Source: Chloroflexi bacterium HGW-Chloroflexi-6 (GTDB lineage: Bacteria; Chloroflexota; Anaerolineae; Anaerolineales; Villigracilaceae). Taken from it: a DNA stretch of 64,000 bases. The notes below the pieces were generated by a model that made no database searches, was not told the origin of the DNA, and was given only the letters and a program-made list of their open reading frames with translations. Positions 9,029-16,919 of the stretch are shown piece by piece; the stretch's first letter is position 1, and the number at the start of each line of letters is the position of its first letter. The position numbers were made by a program, and so were the translations under genes. Location: assembly GCA_002840685.1 (NCBI GenBank), contig PHBU01000002.1, positions 342,913 through 406,912 on the forward strand, written 5' to 3'.

Positions 9029-9678
9029 TTCTTCTTGCCCAGGTTATCTATCGCTTGTTTAAATTGTGCGGTCAGGCTCTTTGCGCTATTCACTCGCATT
9101 TGTAAATCGCGCAGCAGACCGTCATCCAGGCCGTAGATCAAGCCATTGACGGTCAGTTGCTGTCCACGTTCCCAGGCCTGGCGAACGATGGTGGTCTGGG
9201 CAACGTTGACCACCTGCTCGATAACGTTCAGCTCGCACAGGCGCGCAAGCCGTGCCGGGAAGTCTCCCGCCGATTCGATAAAAGTCCGATGCTTGTTGTG
9301 CACATCTTGCACATGCCTCAGCCAGTTGTCGATCAGCCCAAACTGGCTGTCGCGCAGGGCAGCCTCAACACCGCCGCAGCCGTAATGCCCGCAGACGATA
9401 ATGTGCTCCACTTTGAGCACTTCGACAGCATACTGGATAACTGACAGGCAGTTCAAGTCGGCGTGGACCACCACATTGGCAACATTGCGGTGTACGAACA
9501 TTTCGCCGGGGACCAGGCCGGTCAACTGGGTGGATGGCACGCGGCTGTCGGCGCACCCGATCCACAGGTAACCGGGGGATTGCTGTGAACTGAGACGCTC
9601 AAAAAAGGTGGGGTCTTCAGCATTCACAGATCGCGCCCAGGCGCGATTATTTTCGAGCAGGGTTTGGATGCTTGGCAT
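9025..9678 (-). CDS. Beta-class carbonic anhydrase
   Basis: This enzyme interconverts CO2 and bicarbonate in the cytoplasm. Zinc ligands are clear: Cys42 and the Asp44-Arg46 dyad in GCADSRVP, then His98 and Cys101 in VCGHYGCGGV. The 217-residue length is typical. Its ATG lies 2 nt after the alpha-galactosidase stop, so it is translated from the same message, although no functional link between them is obvious. Confidence 0.95.
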   Translation of the reverse strand: MPSIQTLLENNRAWARSVNAEDPTFFERLSSQQSPGYLWIGCADSRVPSTQLTGLVPGEMFVHRNVANVVVHADLNCLSVIQYAVEVLKVEHIIVCGHYGCGGVEAALRDSQFGLIDNWLRHVQDVHNKHRTFIESAGDFPARLARLCELNVIEQVVNVAQTTIVRQAWERGQQLTVNGLIYGLDDGLLRDLQMRVNSAKSLTAQFKQAIDNLGKKK

Positions 9679-9680
9679 GG

Positions 9681-11306
9681 CTATTTTTTGATTCTTTCTT
9701 GTTTCATTTTTTCAAGATCGCGCTCCCGCATCTGGAAAATGCGACTCATGATCCAGCCCTGGTCGCCGCCCCAGGCGCTGATCGCGCGGTCAAGCAGGTC
9801 GAGTCCAGATGGGGGTTCGGGCAGCGGCAGGGCCGGGCTGAAATCCACCTCGCGGCCATCCAGGCGGAAGGTGGCGCGGCCGGTGCGTTCGATTTGTGGC
9901 TCACTTATCAGCCAGGAACGCACTTGATCGCGCTCTGCATCCGTCCACCAATGGGGCAGATCAGACGTGGCTTTAAACCGACAGACCTGGCTCATATCGC
10001 GCAGCAGGGATTTTTGCTCCGCGCTGATGCTGCACTCGACCGAACGGAAGTAGGCCACATCCGGGTCGGTGTGAACGAGCGACTTGAGCCACAAACGGTT
10101 AAGAGATGTGCGGATCCCGTTGCGGACGCCAGGTGTGGTCTGATTGTAAAGCAGACGACTGTGGCGGTCATTGTCCCAGTAATTGGCGACATCCGGCCCG
10201 ATGCGCATCGCGTCACACAGCCCGAGTGAGGGCACGATCGGCGAACCGCAGGCCAGGAAGTAGGCATCTGCGCCCATTGCTTCGCGCATGAGGCTCAGTC
10301 CGTGCCGGTAGGCGGCCTCGCGCGGCATATCGATGTGGCGCTTGCCGGGCAGCGCGCCCGCGTAAAGAAAATCGAGTTTAAGATAATCGTAACCCCAGAC
10401 GCGCACCTGTTTCATGGTTTCGGCCAGGAATGCCAACGCTGCGGGATGGGTGGTATCGAGGGCGTAGAGTTGTTCGCCGAAGTTGAACCCGGCGGATGCA
10501 AGTTTGCCGTCTTCATCTTTGAGTAGCCAATCTTGGTGCTCACGATAGATGCTCGAAGATGGGGTGGCCAGCAGGGGTGCCAGCCACAGACCGGCCCGGC
10601 GGCCGGTTGCTTTGATCTTGTCTGCCAGGACAGCCATGCCAGAAGGAAACTTGGCGTTAGCCTGCCAGTCGCCAATCGAAACCTGCCAGCCATCGTCTAG
10701 TTGGAAGATATCGAAAGGCAGGTCGCCCAGTTTTTCGAGCGTGTCGAGCAGGATGTCTTCGTCGATGGCGTTGTACAGGCTGTACCAAGAGCACCAGACC
10801 CGCGGGGCTTTCTCGACAGAGCCCCGGCCAAAACGCTGACCGAGCATCTCGGCGTAGCGGGCGAAAACTTCATTTTCGCTGCCATAGCCGACAAACCATT
10901 CGTGTTTGCTGTCGTTGTCTTTGCTGACTGATTCATACCAACCCTGCAAAGCTCCTCCGCGCAAGGCGACATGGGCTTCGAGACCGAGCGCGCCCAGGAG
11001 CAGGATATTGCCATCGTCCATTTCGATGGCGCCAACCCATGAGCTGTTGGGGTTCGGGTTATAGGCATAAAGTGGATCGATTTGCATCGGGTACAGGGAG
11101 ACCGGTTTTTGGAGCGGGAAGTTCTGGTTGGGGGCGTGCCAGGTTGCCAGAGACCAGGATTGCCATCCATGACGGTAGAAAGAGCGCGGCGTTGGGGGAG
11201 TCTGGACCGCGCAGGATGCGGCTTGCAGGATGTATCCGCCGGCGGTTGGCTGGGCGGCCTGGGCTGTGTATTCGATTTTGTTTTTTCCAAACAAAAGGGC
11301 AGGCAT
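9681..11306 (-). CDS. GH36-family alpha-galactosidase
   Basis: This cytoplasmic glycosidase (541 aa, no signal peptide) should release terminal alpha-galactose from oligosaccharides. The GH36 marks are FQLDDGWQ (201-208), the nucleophile Asp312 in YLKLDFLYAG, and the acid/base Asp372 in MRIGPDVANYWD. I start it at 11306 because GGAGA lies 8 nt upstream; in-frame codons continue to 11399 but run through the ileS promoter region. It is the first gene of a three-gene run with carbonic anhydrase and a membrane protein. Confidence 0.88.
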   Translation of the reverse strand: MPALLFGKNKIEYTAQAAQPTAGGYILQAASCAVQTPPTPRSFYRHGWQSWSLATWHAPNQNFPLQKPVSLYPMQIDPLYAYNPNPNSSWVGAIEMDDGNILLLGALGLEAHVALRGGALQGWYESVSKDNDSKHEWFVGYGSENEVFARYAEMLGQRFGRGSVEKAPRVWCSWYSLYNAIDEDILLDTLEKLGDLPFDIFQLDDGWQVSIGDWQANAKFPSGMAVLADKIKATGRRAGLWLAPLLATPSSSIYREHQDWLLKDEDGKLASAGFNFGEQLYALDTTHPAALAFLAETMKQVRVWGYDYLKLDFLYAGALPGKRHIDMPREAAYRHGLSLMREAMGADAYFLACGSPIVPSLGLCDAMRIGPDVANYWDNDRHSRLLYNQTTPGVRNGIRTSLNRLWLKSLVHTDPDVAYFRSVECSISAEQKSLLRDMSQVCRFKATSDLPHWWTDAERDQVRSWLISEPQIERTGRATFRLDGREVDFSPALPLPEPPSGLDLLDRAISAWGGDQGWIMSRIFQMRERDLEKMKQERIKK

Positions 11307-11364
11307 GCAGATTCTCCGGGGTGAAATTGCGGGTATCTTATCACTTTTTAGGGTTTTAATGGCT

Positions 11365-11392
11365 TTGAATCTGTCTGAAAGTTGTGTATAAT
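11365..11392 (+). promoter_or_regulatory. Promoter of the ileS T-box transcript
   Basis: TTGAAT (11365-11370) and a perfect TATAAT (11387-11392) are separated by 16 nt. Transcription would begin near 11399, at the start of the T-box leader. Confidence 0.75.
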
Positions 11393-11399
11393 TGCGCAA

Positions 11400-11690
11400 A
11401 AGGCTGAGATGGAAAAGAGTAGGTTTGACAAGACTTTCAGCGAACCCGGGGTTGGTGTGAGCCGGGGCAGGATGTCGAACTGAAAATCATTCCGGAGCTG
11501 CGAACTGAAATCAGAAATGAGAGTAAGTGAGCCGATTGCCCACCGTTAAGCGGGCAGAGGGATGTTTGTCCTTCGCTAAGTGCCTGTGAGCCTTAAACGG
11601 CGAGCCTTAAACGGCGAATGCAGGAATCTGGGTGGTACCGCGTGAGTCATTATTGCTCTCGTCCCTGAGTGGACGGGAGCTTTTATTTTT
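11400..11690 (+). promoter_or_regulatory. T-box riboswitch leader, isoleucine-specific
   Basis: The T-box sequence GGGTGGTACCGCG is at 11630-11642 and pairs with the CCA end of uncharged tRNA. It is followed by a terminator hairpin (10-bp stem 11655-11664/11671-11680) and a T run to 11690. An ATC (isoleucine) codon at 11486-11488 sits in a position and context consistent with the specifier loop, matching the downstream ileS. Uncharged tRNA-Ile should stabilise the antiterminator and allow ileS expression. An exact 14-bp tandem duplication (11588-11601, 11602-11615) lies just before the antiterminator. Confidence 0.92.
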
Positions 11691-11701
11691 CGGAGGTGTG
11701 A

Positions 11702-14700
11702 ATGGCGTTCAAACCTGTTTCCCCAAAACTGGATGTAACCTCGCTTGAAGAGGGCGTGCTGAAGTTCTGGAAAAGAGAGAAGATTTTCGAAAAGACGATT
11801 TCGACCCGCGCGGGCGGCCCGGAGTATGTTTTCTATGAGGGTCCGCCTACGGCCAATGGCAAGCCGGGCGTTCACCATGTGCTGGCGCGCGCGTTCAAGG
11901 ATGTTTTCCCGCGTTACAAGATCATGCAGGGATACCACATCTCACGGCGCGGCGGCTGGGATACACACGGCCTTCCGGTTGAAATCGAAGTCGAGAAAAA
12001 GCACGGCTTTACCAACAAGCAGCAGATCGAAGAGTACGGCATCGCCAAGTTCAACGCGGAATGCCGCAAGTCGGCCTTCGATTACATTCAGGATTGGGAA
12101 CGCCTGACGGACCGTATCGCTTTTTGGGTTGACCTGGAAAGCGCGTATGTGACGTTCACCAACGAGTACATCGAGTCGGTCTGGTGGATCTTGCGCCAAT
12201 ACTGGGAAAAAGATCTGCTCTATCAGGGTTTTAAAGTCGTCCCGTACTGCCCGCGCTGCGGCACGCCGCTTTCTGACCATGAAGTGGCTCAGGGCTACGA
12301 AGATGCGACCGACCCCTCAGTTTTTGTGCGTATGCCGCTGGTGGATGACTCAGGCACTTCGCTGCTGGTTTGGACAACCACCCCCTGGACGCTGCCTTCG
12401 AATGTGGCGGTGGCGGTCGGCGAAAATGTGGATTACGTCAAGGTTGAGCGCGCCCTGGAAGAGGGCGGCACGGAGAAGCTGATCCTGGCCCAGGCCTTGC
12501 TCGACAAGGTTTTCCGGGGCGAGGAAGTCAAGGTTTTGGATACCTTCAAGGGTAAAAAACTGAAGGGCATGCACTACAAGCCGCTCTTCACCTTCCTGCC
12601 TCCCGACAAACCGGCTCATTTTGTTATCTTTGGCGATTTTGTGACGACCGAAGACGGCACGGGATTGGTACACATTGCCCCGGCTTTTGGCGCGGATGAT
12701 ATGCGCGTGGCGATGGAACACGATCTGCCGGTTATCATGACCGTCGCGCCGGATGGAACATTTATCCCTGAAGTGACGCCGTGGCGCGGACAGTTTGTCA
12801 AAGATGCCGACCCTTTTATCACCCAGGATTTGCTCAATCGCGGCCTGTTGTATCGCGCTGAAACCTATACCCATACCTATCCGTTCTGTTGGCGCTGCAA
12901 GACGCCGCTGTTGTATTATGCGCGCGAGGCCTGGTACATCCGCACCAGCCAATTTAAAGAGCGGCTGGTGGAACTCAACCAGACCATCAACTGGGTGCCG
13001 GATCACATCAAGGATGGCCGTTTCGGCAATTGGCTGAATAACAATATCGACTGGGCGCTTTCCCGTGAGCGCTACTGGGGTACACCCCTGCCGGTTTGGG
13101 AATGTGAATCTTGCAAGCACCAGCATTGCATTGGATCGATCACTGAACTTTCGCAGCTTTCCGGGCGCGACCAGACCGATCTCGATATGCACCGCCCGCA
13201 TGTTGATCATGTTCATTTTGCCTGCCAGAAGTGCGGCGGCAAGATGAACCGTGTTCCCGAATTGATCGATGTCTGGTTTGATTCTGGCTCGATGCCTTAT
13301 GCACAATGGCACTATCCGTTCGAGAACCAGGAAAAGTTCAAAAACCAGTTCCCGGCCGATTACATCTGTGAGGCCGTCGATCAGACGCGCGGCTGGTTCT
13401 ACTCGCTGCACGCCATCAGCACCATGCTTTTTGACAGCGTGGCTTACAAGAATGTCATCTGTCTGGGCCATATCCAGGATGCCGAAGGGCGCAAGATGTC
13501 CAAGTCGCTGGGAAATATCGTCCAGCCCTGGGATGTGCTCAACGTGCACGGCGCGGACGCTTTGCGCTGGTATCTTTATACCGCCACGCCGCCCGGAAAC
13601 GAACGCCGTTTCTCGCTCGATTTGGTCGGCGAGGTCATGCGCAATTTCACGCTGACGCTGTGGAATGTATATTCCTTCTTTGTGACCTACGCAAACCTGG
13701 ATGACTGGAAACCGGGCGCGAATCAGGCCGGTCTGGCTTACTCCAGCCTCGATAAGTGGCTGCTTTCGGAACTGAACACCCTCGTCCGTGATGTGACCGA
13801 AGCCTTGGAACACTACGATGTAACCGGAGCCACCCGCCCACTTGAGAAGTTTGTCGAGAATCTCTCGACTTGGTACCTGCGCCGCTCGCGCCGCCGCTTC
13901 TGGAAATCGGACTCTGACTCCGATAAGCAGGCGGCTTACGCCACCCTGCACACGGCGCTGGTTACGCTGAGTAACCTGCTCGCGCCGACCATGCCGTTCC
14001 TGGCCGACGAGTTGTACCAGAACCTGGTCCGTGCCCACGATCCGAATGCACCTGAATCCGTGCACCTGGCCCAGTGGCCCGAAGCCAATTCTGCCCTGAT
14101 CGACGAATCACTCAACCGCGATATGCGCCTGGTGATGCGCCTGGCCTCGCTCGGTCACGCTGCGCGCTCCAAGGCCAACCGCAAGGTGCGCCAGCCGCTG
14201 GCTGAGGCTGCTTTCTCGGTCGGTAATCCGGATGAGCGCCGCGCCGTCAGTGACTTCGATGACCTGCTCATCGATGAGTTGAATGTCAAAAAAGTGCGTT
14301 TGTTGGATGCGTCCACCGAAGCTGTCTCACACTCAGTCAAGCCCCTACCCAAGCAACTGGGGCAGAAGTATGGCAACCGCTTCCCGGCGATCGCCAAAGC
14401 CATCCAGGCTTTGAACGCGGAAGATGTGGCGCATACCTTTGTAAGCGGTAAAACGCTCATAGTGGCAGTCGGTGGCGAAACCTACGAGATCCAGGCTGAT
14501 GAAGTGGAAGTTAAAACCCTGGCCAAAGAAGGCTTTGCAGTCGCCGAAGACGGCCCGTATGTGGCCGCGCTCGTGACCGATCTGACGCCAGAACTCGTCC
14601 GCGAGGGCATGGCGCGTGAGTTTGTGCGCCGGGTGCAGGATTTCCGTAAGACCGCCGCTTTCAACGTTGCCGACCGCATCCTGCTCTATCTGAGTGCGAC

Positions 14701-14869
14701 ACCTGAACTCAAGCAGGCCATCGAAACCCACCGTGAGACCATCATGACCGAAACGCTGTGCATCGAGCTGCGCTTTGCCCATTCGCTGGTGACTTCCAAG
14801 GTGCAAATCGAAGAGTTCGACGGTGAACGCGTGACGATCGCCATGGTCAAAGCAAGCGCGTTGTTGTAA
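11702..14869 (+). CDS. ileS: Isoleucyl-tRNA synthetase, IleS2 type with GVHH signature
   Basis: This 1055-residue class I synthetase charges tRNA-Ile. It has the N-terminal active-site block GPPTANGKPGVHHVLAR, the CP1 editing domain (WTTTPWTLPSNVAVAVG and GTGLVHIAPAFG), KMSKS at 598-602, and a long C-terminal region typical of the IleS2 clade. The HIGH motif reads G56-V57-H58-H59 instead of HxGH, meaning the first and third positions are swapped. IleS2 enzymes resist mupirocin, and the GxHH version has been reported to be more resistant still. GGAGGTG precedes the ATG. Expression is controlled by the T-box leader directly upstream. Confidence 0.97.
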   Translation: MAFKPVSPKLDVTSLEEGVLKFWKREKIFEKTISTRAGGPEYVFYEGPPTANGKPGVHHVLARAFKDVFPRYKIMQGYHISRRGGWDTHGLPVEIEVEKKHGFTNKQQIEEYGIAKFNAECRKSAFDYIQDWERLTDRIAFWVDLESAYVTFTNEYIESVWWILRQYWEKDLLYQGFKVVPYCPRCGTPLSDHEVAQGYEDATDPSVFVRMPLVDDSGTSLLVWTTTPWTLPSNVAVAVGENVDYVKVERALEEGGTEKLILAQALLDKVFRGEEVKVLDTFKGKKLKGMHYKPLFTFLPPDKPAHFVIFGDFVTTEDGTGLVHIAPAFGADDMRVAMEHDLPVIMTVAPDGTFIPEVTPWRGQFVKDADPFITQDLLNRGLLYRAETYTHTYPFCWRCKTPLLYYAREAWYIRTSQFKERLVELNQTINWVPDHIKDGRFGNWLNNNIDWALSRERYWGTPLPVWECESCKHQHCIGSITELSQLSGRDQTDLDMHRPHVDHVHFACQKCGGKMNRVPELIDVWFDSGSMPYAQWHYPFENQEKFKNQFPADYICEAVDQTRGWFYSLHAISTMLFDSVAYKNVICLGHIQDAEGRKMSKSLGNIVQPWDVLNVHGADALRWYLYTATPPGNERRFSLDLVGEVMRNFTLTLWNVYSFFVTYANLDDWKPGANQAGLAYSSLDKWLLSELNTLVRDVTEALEHYDVTGATRPLEKFVENLSTWYLRRSRRRFWKSDSDSDKQAAYATLHTALVTLSNLLAPTMPFLADELYQNLVRAHDPNAPESVHLAQWPEANSALIDESLNRDMRLVMRLASLGHAARSKANRKVRQPLAEAAFSVGNPDERRAVSDFDDLLIDELNVKKVRLLDASTEAVSHSVKPLPKQLGQKYGNRFPAIAKAIQALNAEDVAHTFVSGKTLIVAVGGETYEIQADEVEVKTLAKEGFAVAEDGPYVAALVTDLTPELVREGMAREFVRRVQDFRKTAAFNVADRILLYLSATPELKQAIETHRETIMTETLCIELRFAHSLVTSKVQIEEFDGERVTIAMVKASALL

Positions 14870-14935
14870 TTCTCTTAATTCCGTTGCGCGGGGTGGTTTT
14901 ATCTTTTTTGAAAACCATCCCGCGTTTTGATTCTA

Positions 14936-14964
14936 TTCAAACGTTCTCCACATTCGGCTATAAT
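14936..14964 (+). promoter_or_regulatory. Leaderless promoter of the phosphatidylcholine-synthase-like gene
   Basis: TTCAAA (14936-14941), a 17-nt spacer and TATAAT (14959-14964) are followed only 7 nt later by the ATG at 14972. There is no Shine-Dalgarno site, so the message probably begins at the start codon. Confidence 0.6.
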
Positions 14965-14971
14965 TGCGCGC

Positions 14972-15709
14972 ATGATAACCTTCAGACCTCCCTTCAACCT
15001 TCTTCTTCGTAAAACCCTGGCGATGGGCGTCCATCTTTTTACTGCGACCGGTGCGATCTGGGGTTTGCTGGCGCTGGTGGCGATTTTCCGCCATGAGTGG
15101 CGCGCGGCGATCTTTTGGATGGTTCTGGCCATGTTTGTGGACGGTTTCGACGGTATGTTGGCCCGCTGGGCAGACGTTAAAACCTACGCAGGAAATATCG
15201 ACGGCGCCCTACTCGACAATATTCTGGATTACTTCAATTATGTTGTTGTCCCTGCGCTGTTTCTGGTTGAAGCAGACTTTCTACCTGAAGGGTTTCGTTG
15301 GGTCGGGGCAGTTGCTATTCTATTAACCTCCGCTTACCAGTTTACCCAGGTGGATGCCAAGACGGATGAAACGGAAGAATATTTCTTCAAAGGTTTCCCG
15401 TCTTATTGGAATGTCATGGTGCTTTACATGCTGGTGATGGGCCTGAATCCCTGGCTTAATCTGGCGTTTCTGGCCTTGTTCAATATTCTTGTTTTTGTGC
15501 CCATCAAGTACATCTACCCAAGCCGCAATACGCGTCTGCGCCGCCTGACTCTAATTCTTTCGTATTTATATGCGATTGTAGGTGTATGGAGTGTCTTGCA
15601 ATATCCAGACATTCCCCAGTGGGCGGTCTGGGCTTCGTTCATCTATGTGGCTTATTACATTGCCCTCAGCTTGTGGCCACGGCGTGTGGCCCAACAAGCG
15701 GCGGCTTGA
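14972..15709 (+). CDS. CDP-alcohol phosphatidyltransferase, phosphatidylcholine synthase-like
   Basis: This inner-membrane enzyme (245 aa, about 7 helices) carries the CDP-alcohol signature DGFDGMLAR, followed by GALLDNILDYFNYVVVPA. The LDN-x2-DY-x2-Y pattern is that of bacterial phosphatidylcholine synthases, which join choline to CDP-diacylglycerol. Other CDP-alcohol transferases are possible, so the substrate is inferred. The ATG at 14972 is preferred to one at 14927 because a -10 box lies between them. The aldolase gene follows 11 nt downstream, so the two are probably cotranscribed. Confidence 0.75.
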   Translation: MITFRPPFNLLLRKTLAMGVHLFTATGAIWGLLALVAIFRHEWRAAIFWMVLAMFVDGFDGMLARWADVKTYAGNIDGALLDNILDYFNYVVVPALFLVEADFLPEGFRWVGAVAILLTSAYQFTQVDAKTDETEEYFFKGFPSYWNVMVLYMLVMGLNPWLNLAFLALFNILVFVPIKYIYPSRNTRLRRLTLILSYLYAIVGVWSVLQYPDIPQWAVWASFIYVAYYIALSLWPRRVAQQAAA

Positions 15710-15720
15710 GAGGTGTGAAT

Positions 15721-16401
15721 ATGGTTAATTTACTGCGTTTTGGTGAAATTGCTACGGAGCGCGATTTGCGCCTGGCCATAGTTGAAGCCGGTAGGATTTG
15801 TTATGCTCAAGGTTTAATGCCCGCCAATAACGGTAATATTTCAGTGCGCATGGGTGAAGACCGGGTCATGATTACGCCCTCGACTCTGTGCAAAGGCCGC
15901 ATGGACCTCGACGATTTGTTGATCATCGATCTGGAAGGCAGGGTGCTGAGATTTAATCCGCGCAAAAGGCGCCGGATTTCTTCTGAGACCCCGATGCATC
16001 TTGAGGCCTATCGGCAGCGTCCCGATATTCGGGCGGTGATCCACGCCCACCCGGCGCATGCGACCGCGCTTACCGTGGCCGGGATACCGTTCCCGGAGGA
16101 TGTTCTCCCTGAGTTATTGGAAGGCCTTGGCCCTGTTCCTACTACTGATTTCGCCACGCCCAGCAGCAACGAGAACGCTTTGGCTATCCGTCCGCACATC
16201 CTTGGGCACGATGCAGTGCTCATCCGCAATCATGGCGCGATCACGGTCGGGCACGATCTGGATGAAGCCCTGGTACACCTTGAACGGGTCGAACATGTTG
16301 CCCGCGTAATTGTCATGGCGCACGGGCTGGGCGAGATCCAACACCTGCCGCCTGAGATGATCGAAAAGTTGCATGAATTAAGAAAAGCGATGAAGCCGTA
16401 A
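15721..16401 (+). CDS. Class II aldolase/adducin family protein (fuculose-phosphate aldolase-like)
   Basis: The 226-residue protein matches the AraD/FucA fold: GLMPANNGNISVR near the N-terminus, the zinc-binding HAHPAHATAL (two His two residues apart), and a third metal histidine in IRNHGAITVG. Members cleave sugar phosphates such as L-fuculose-1-phosphate or epimerise ribulose phosphates. No sugar pathway genes surround it, so the substrate is open. GAGAGGTG lies 7 nt upstream of the ATG. It follows the phosphatidyltransferase on one transcript. Confidence 0.85.
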   Translation: MVNLLRFGEIATERDLRLAIVEAGRICYAQGLMPANNGNISVRMGEDRVMITPSTLCKGRMDLDDLLIIDLEGRVLRFNPRKRRRISSETPMHLEAYRQRPDIRAVIHAHPAHATALTVAGIPFPEDVLPELLEGLGPVPTTDFATPSSNENALAIRPHILGHDAVLIRNHGAITVGHDLDEALVHLERVEHVARVIVMAHGLGEIQHLPPEMIEKLHELRKAMKP

Positions 16402-16431
16402 TCTTTTAGAAGCCCGGAATCTTAAAATCCC

Positions 16432-16863
16432 ATGCACCTTTTTCGTGTTACTGCCATCACCGATGAAGTTTTTCAGGCTTTCCAGCGCCTTATTCCTCAA
16501 TTGACCTCCAATGTTCCGCCGCCGACCCGCGCGGATCTGGAGGCTCTGGTTGCCTTTGAGGGCAGCATTCTACTGGCTGCCAGCCTTGTTGACGGAAGTC
16601 CGATTATTGGCGTGGCTACCCTCAGCCTGGTGCGTGCTCCGACAGGCGTTCATGGCCGCCTGGAAGATGTCATTGTCGATGAGTCTGTGCGCGGGCAGGG
16701 GGTTGGTGCGGCGCTGACGGAGGATGTCATCCGCCTGGCGCGCGAGATGGGCGCTAATTACCTGGCATTGACTTCCAACCCGCGGCGCGAGGCCGCCAAC
16801 CGGCTCTACCAGCGGCTGGGTTTCAAGCGTTGGGAAACAAACGTTTATCGTTTTGATCTGTAA
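16432..16863 (+). CDS. GNAT-family N-acetyltransferase
   Basis: This 143-residue protein has the GNAT acetyl-CoA-binding block VDESVRGQGVGAALTEDVIRLA (motif A, R-G-Q-G-V-G) and a C-terminal YQRLGFKRWETNVYR typical of motif B. It would acetylate an amine or amino-acid substrate that cannot be predicted. It lies 30 nt after the aldolase and may share its transcript. A bidirectional terminator follows. Confidence 0.88.
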   Translation: MHLFRVTAITDEVFQAFQRLIPQLTSNVPPPTRADLEALVAFEGSILLAASLVDGSPIIGVATLSLVRAPTGVHGRLEDVIVDESVRGQGVGAALTEDVIRLAREMGANYLALTSNPRREAANRLYQRLGFKRWETNVYRFDL

Positions 16864-16868
16864 ATAAA

Positions 16869-16901
16869 AAAAATCCCTGCTTTCGCGAAGCAGGGATTTT
16901 T
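16869..16901. terminator. Bidirectional terminator between GNAT and rnj
   Basis: A 14-bp stem with A-rich and T-rich ends (AAAAATCCCTGCTT and its complement) encloses a TCGCG loop. It serves both convergent transcripts. Confidence 0.88.
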
Positions 16902-16919
16902 GCATGTTTGCCTGGATGA

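Noticed and set aside
12350..14065. 571-codon minus-strand open frame inside ileS
   Set aside because: It mirrors the ileS coding sequence in a GC-rich gene; its translation shows no domain and is a codon-bias artefact.
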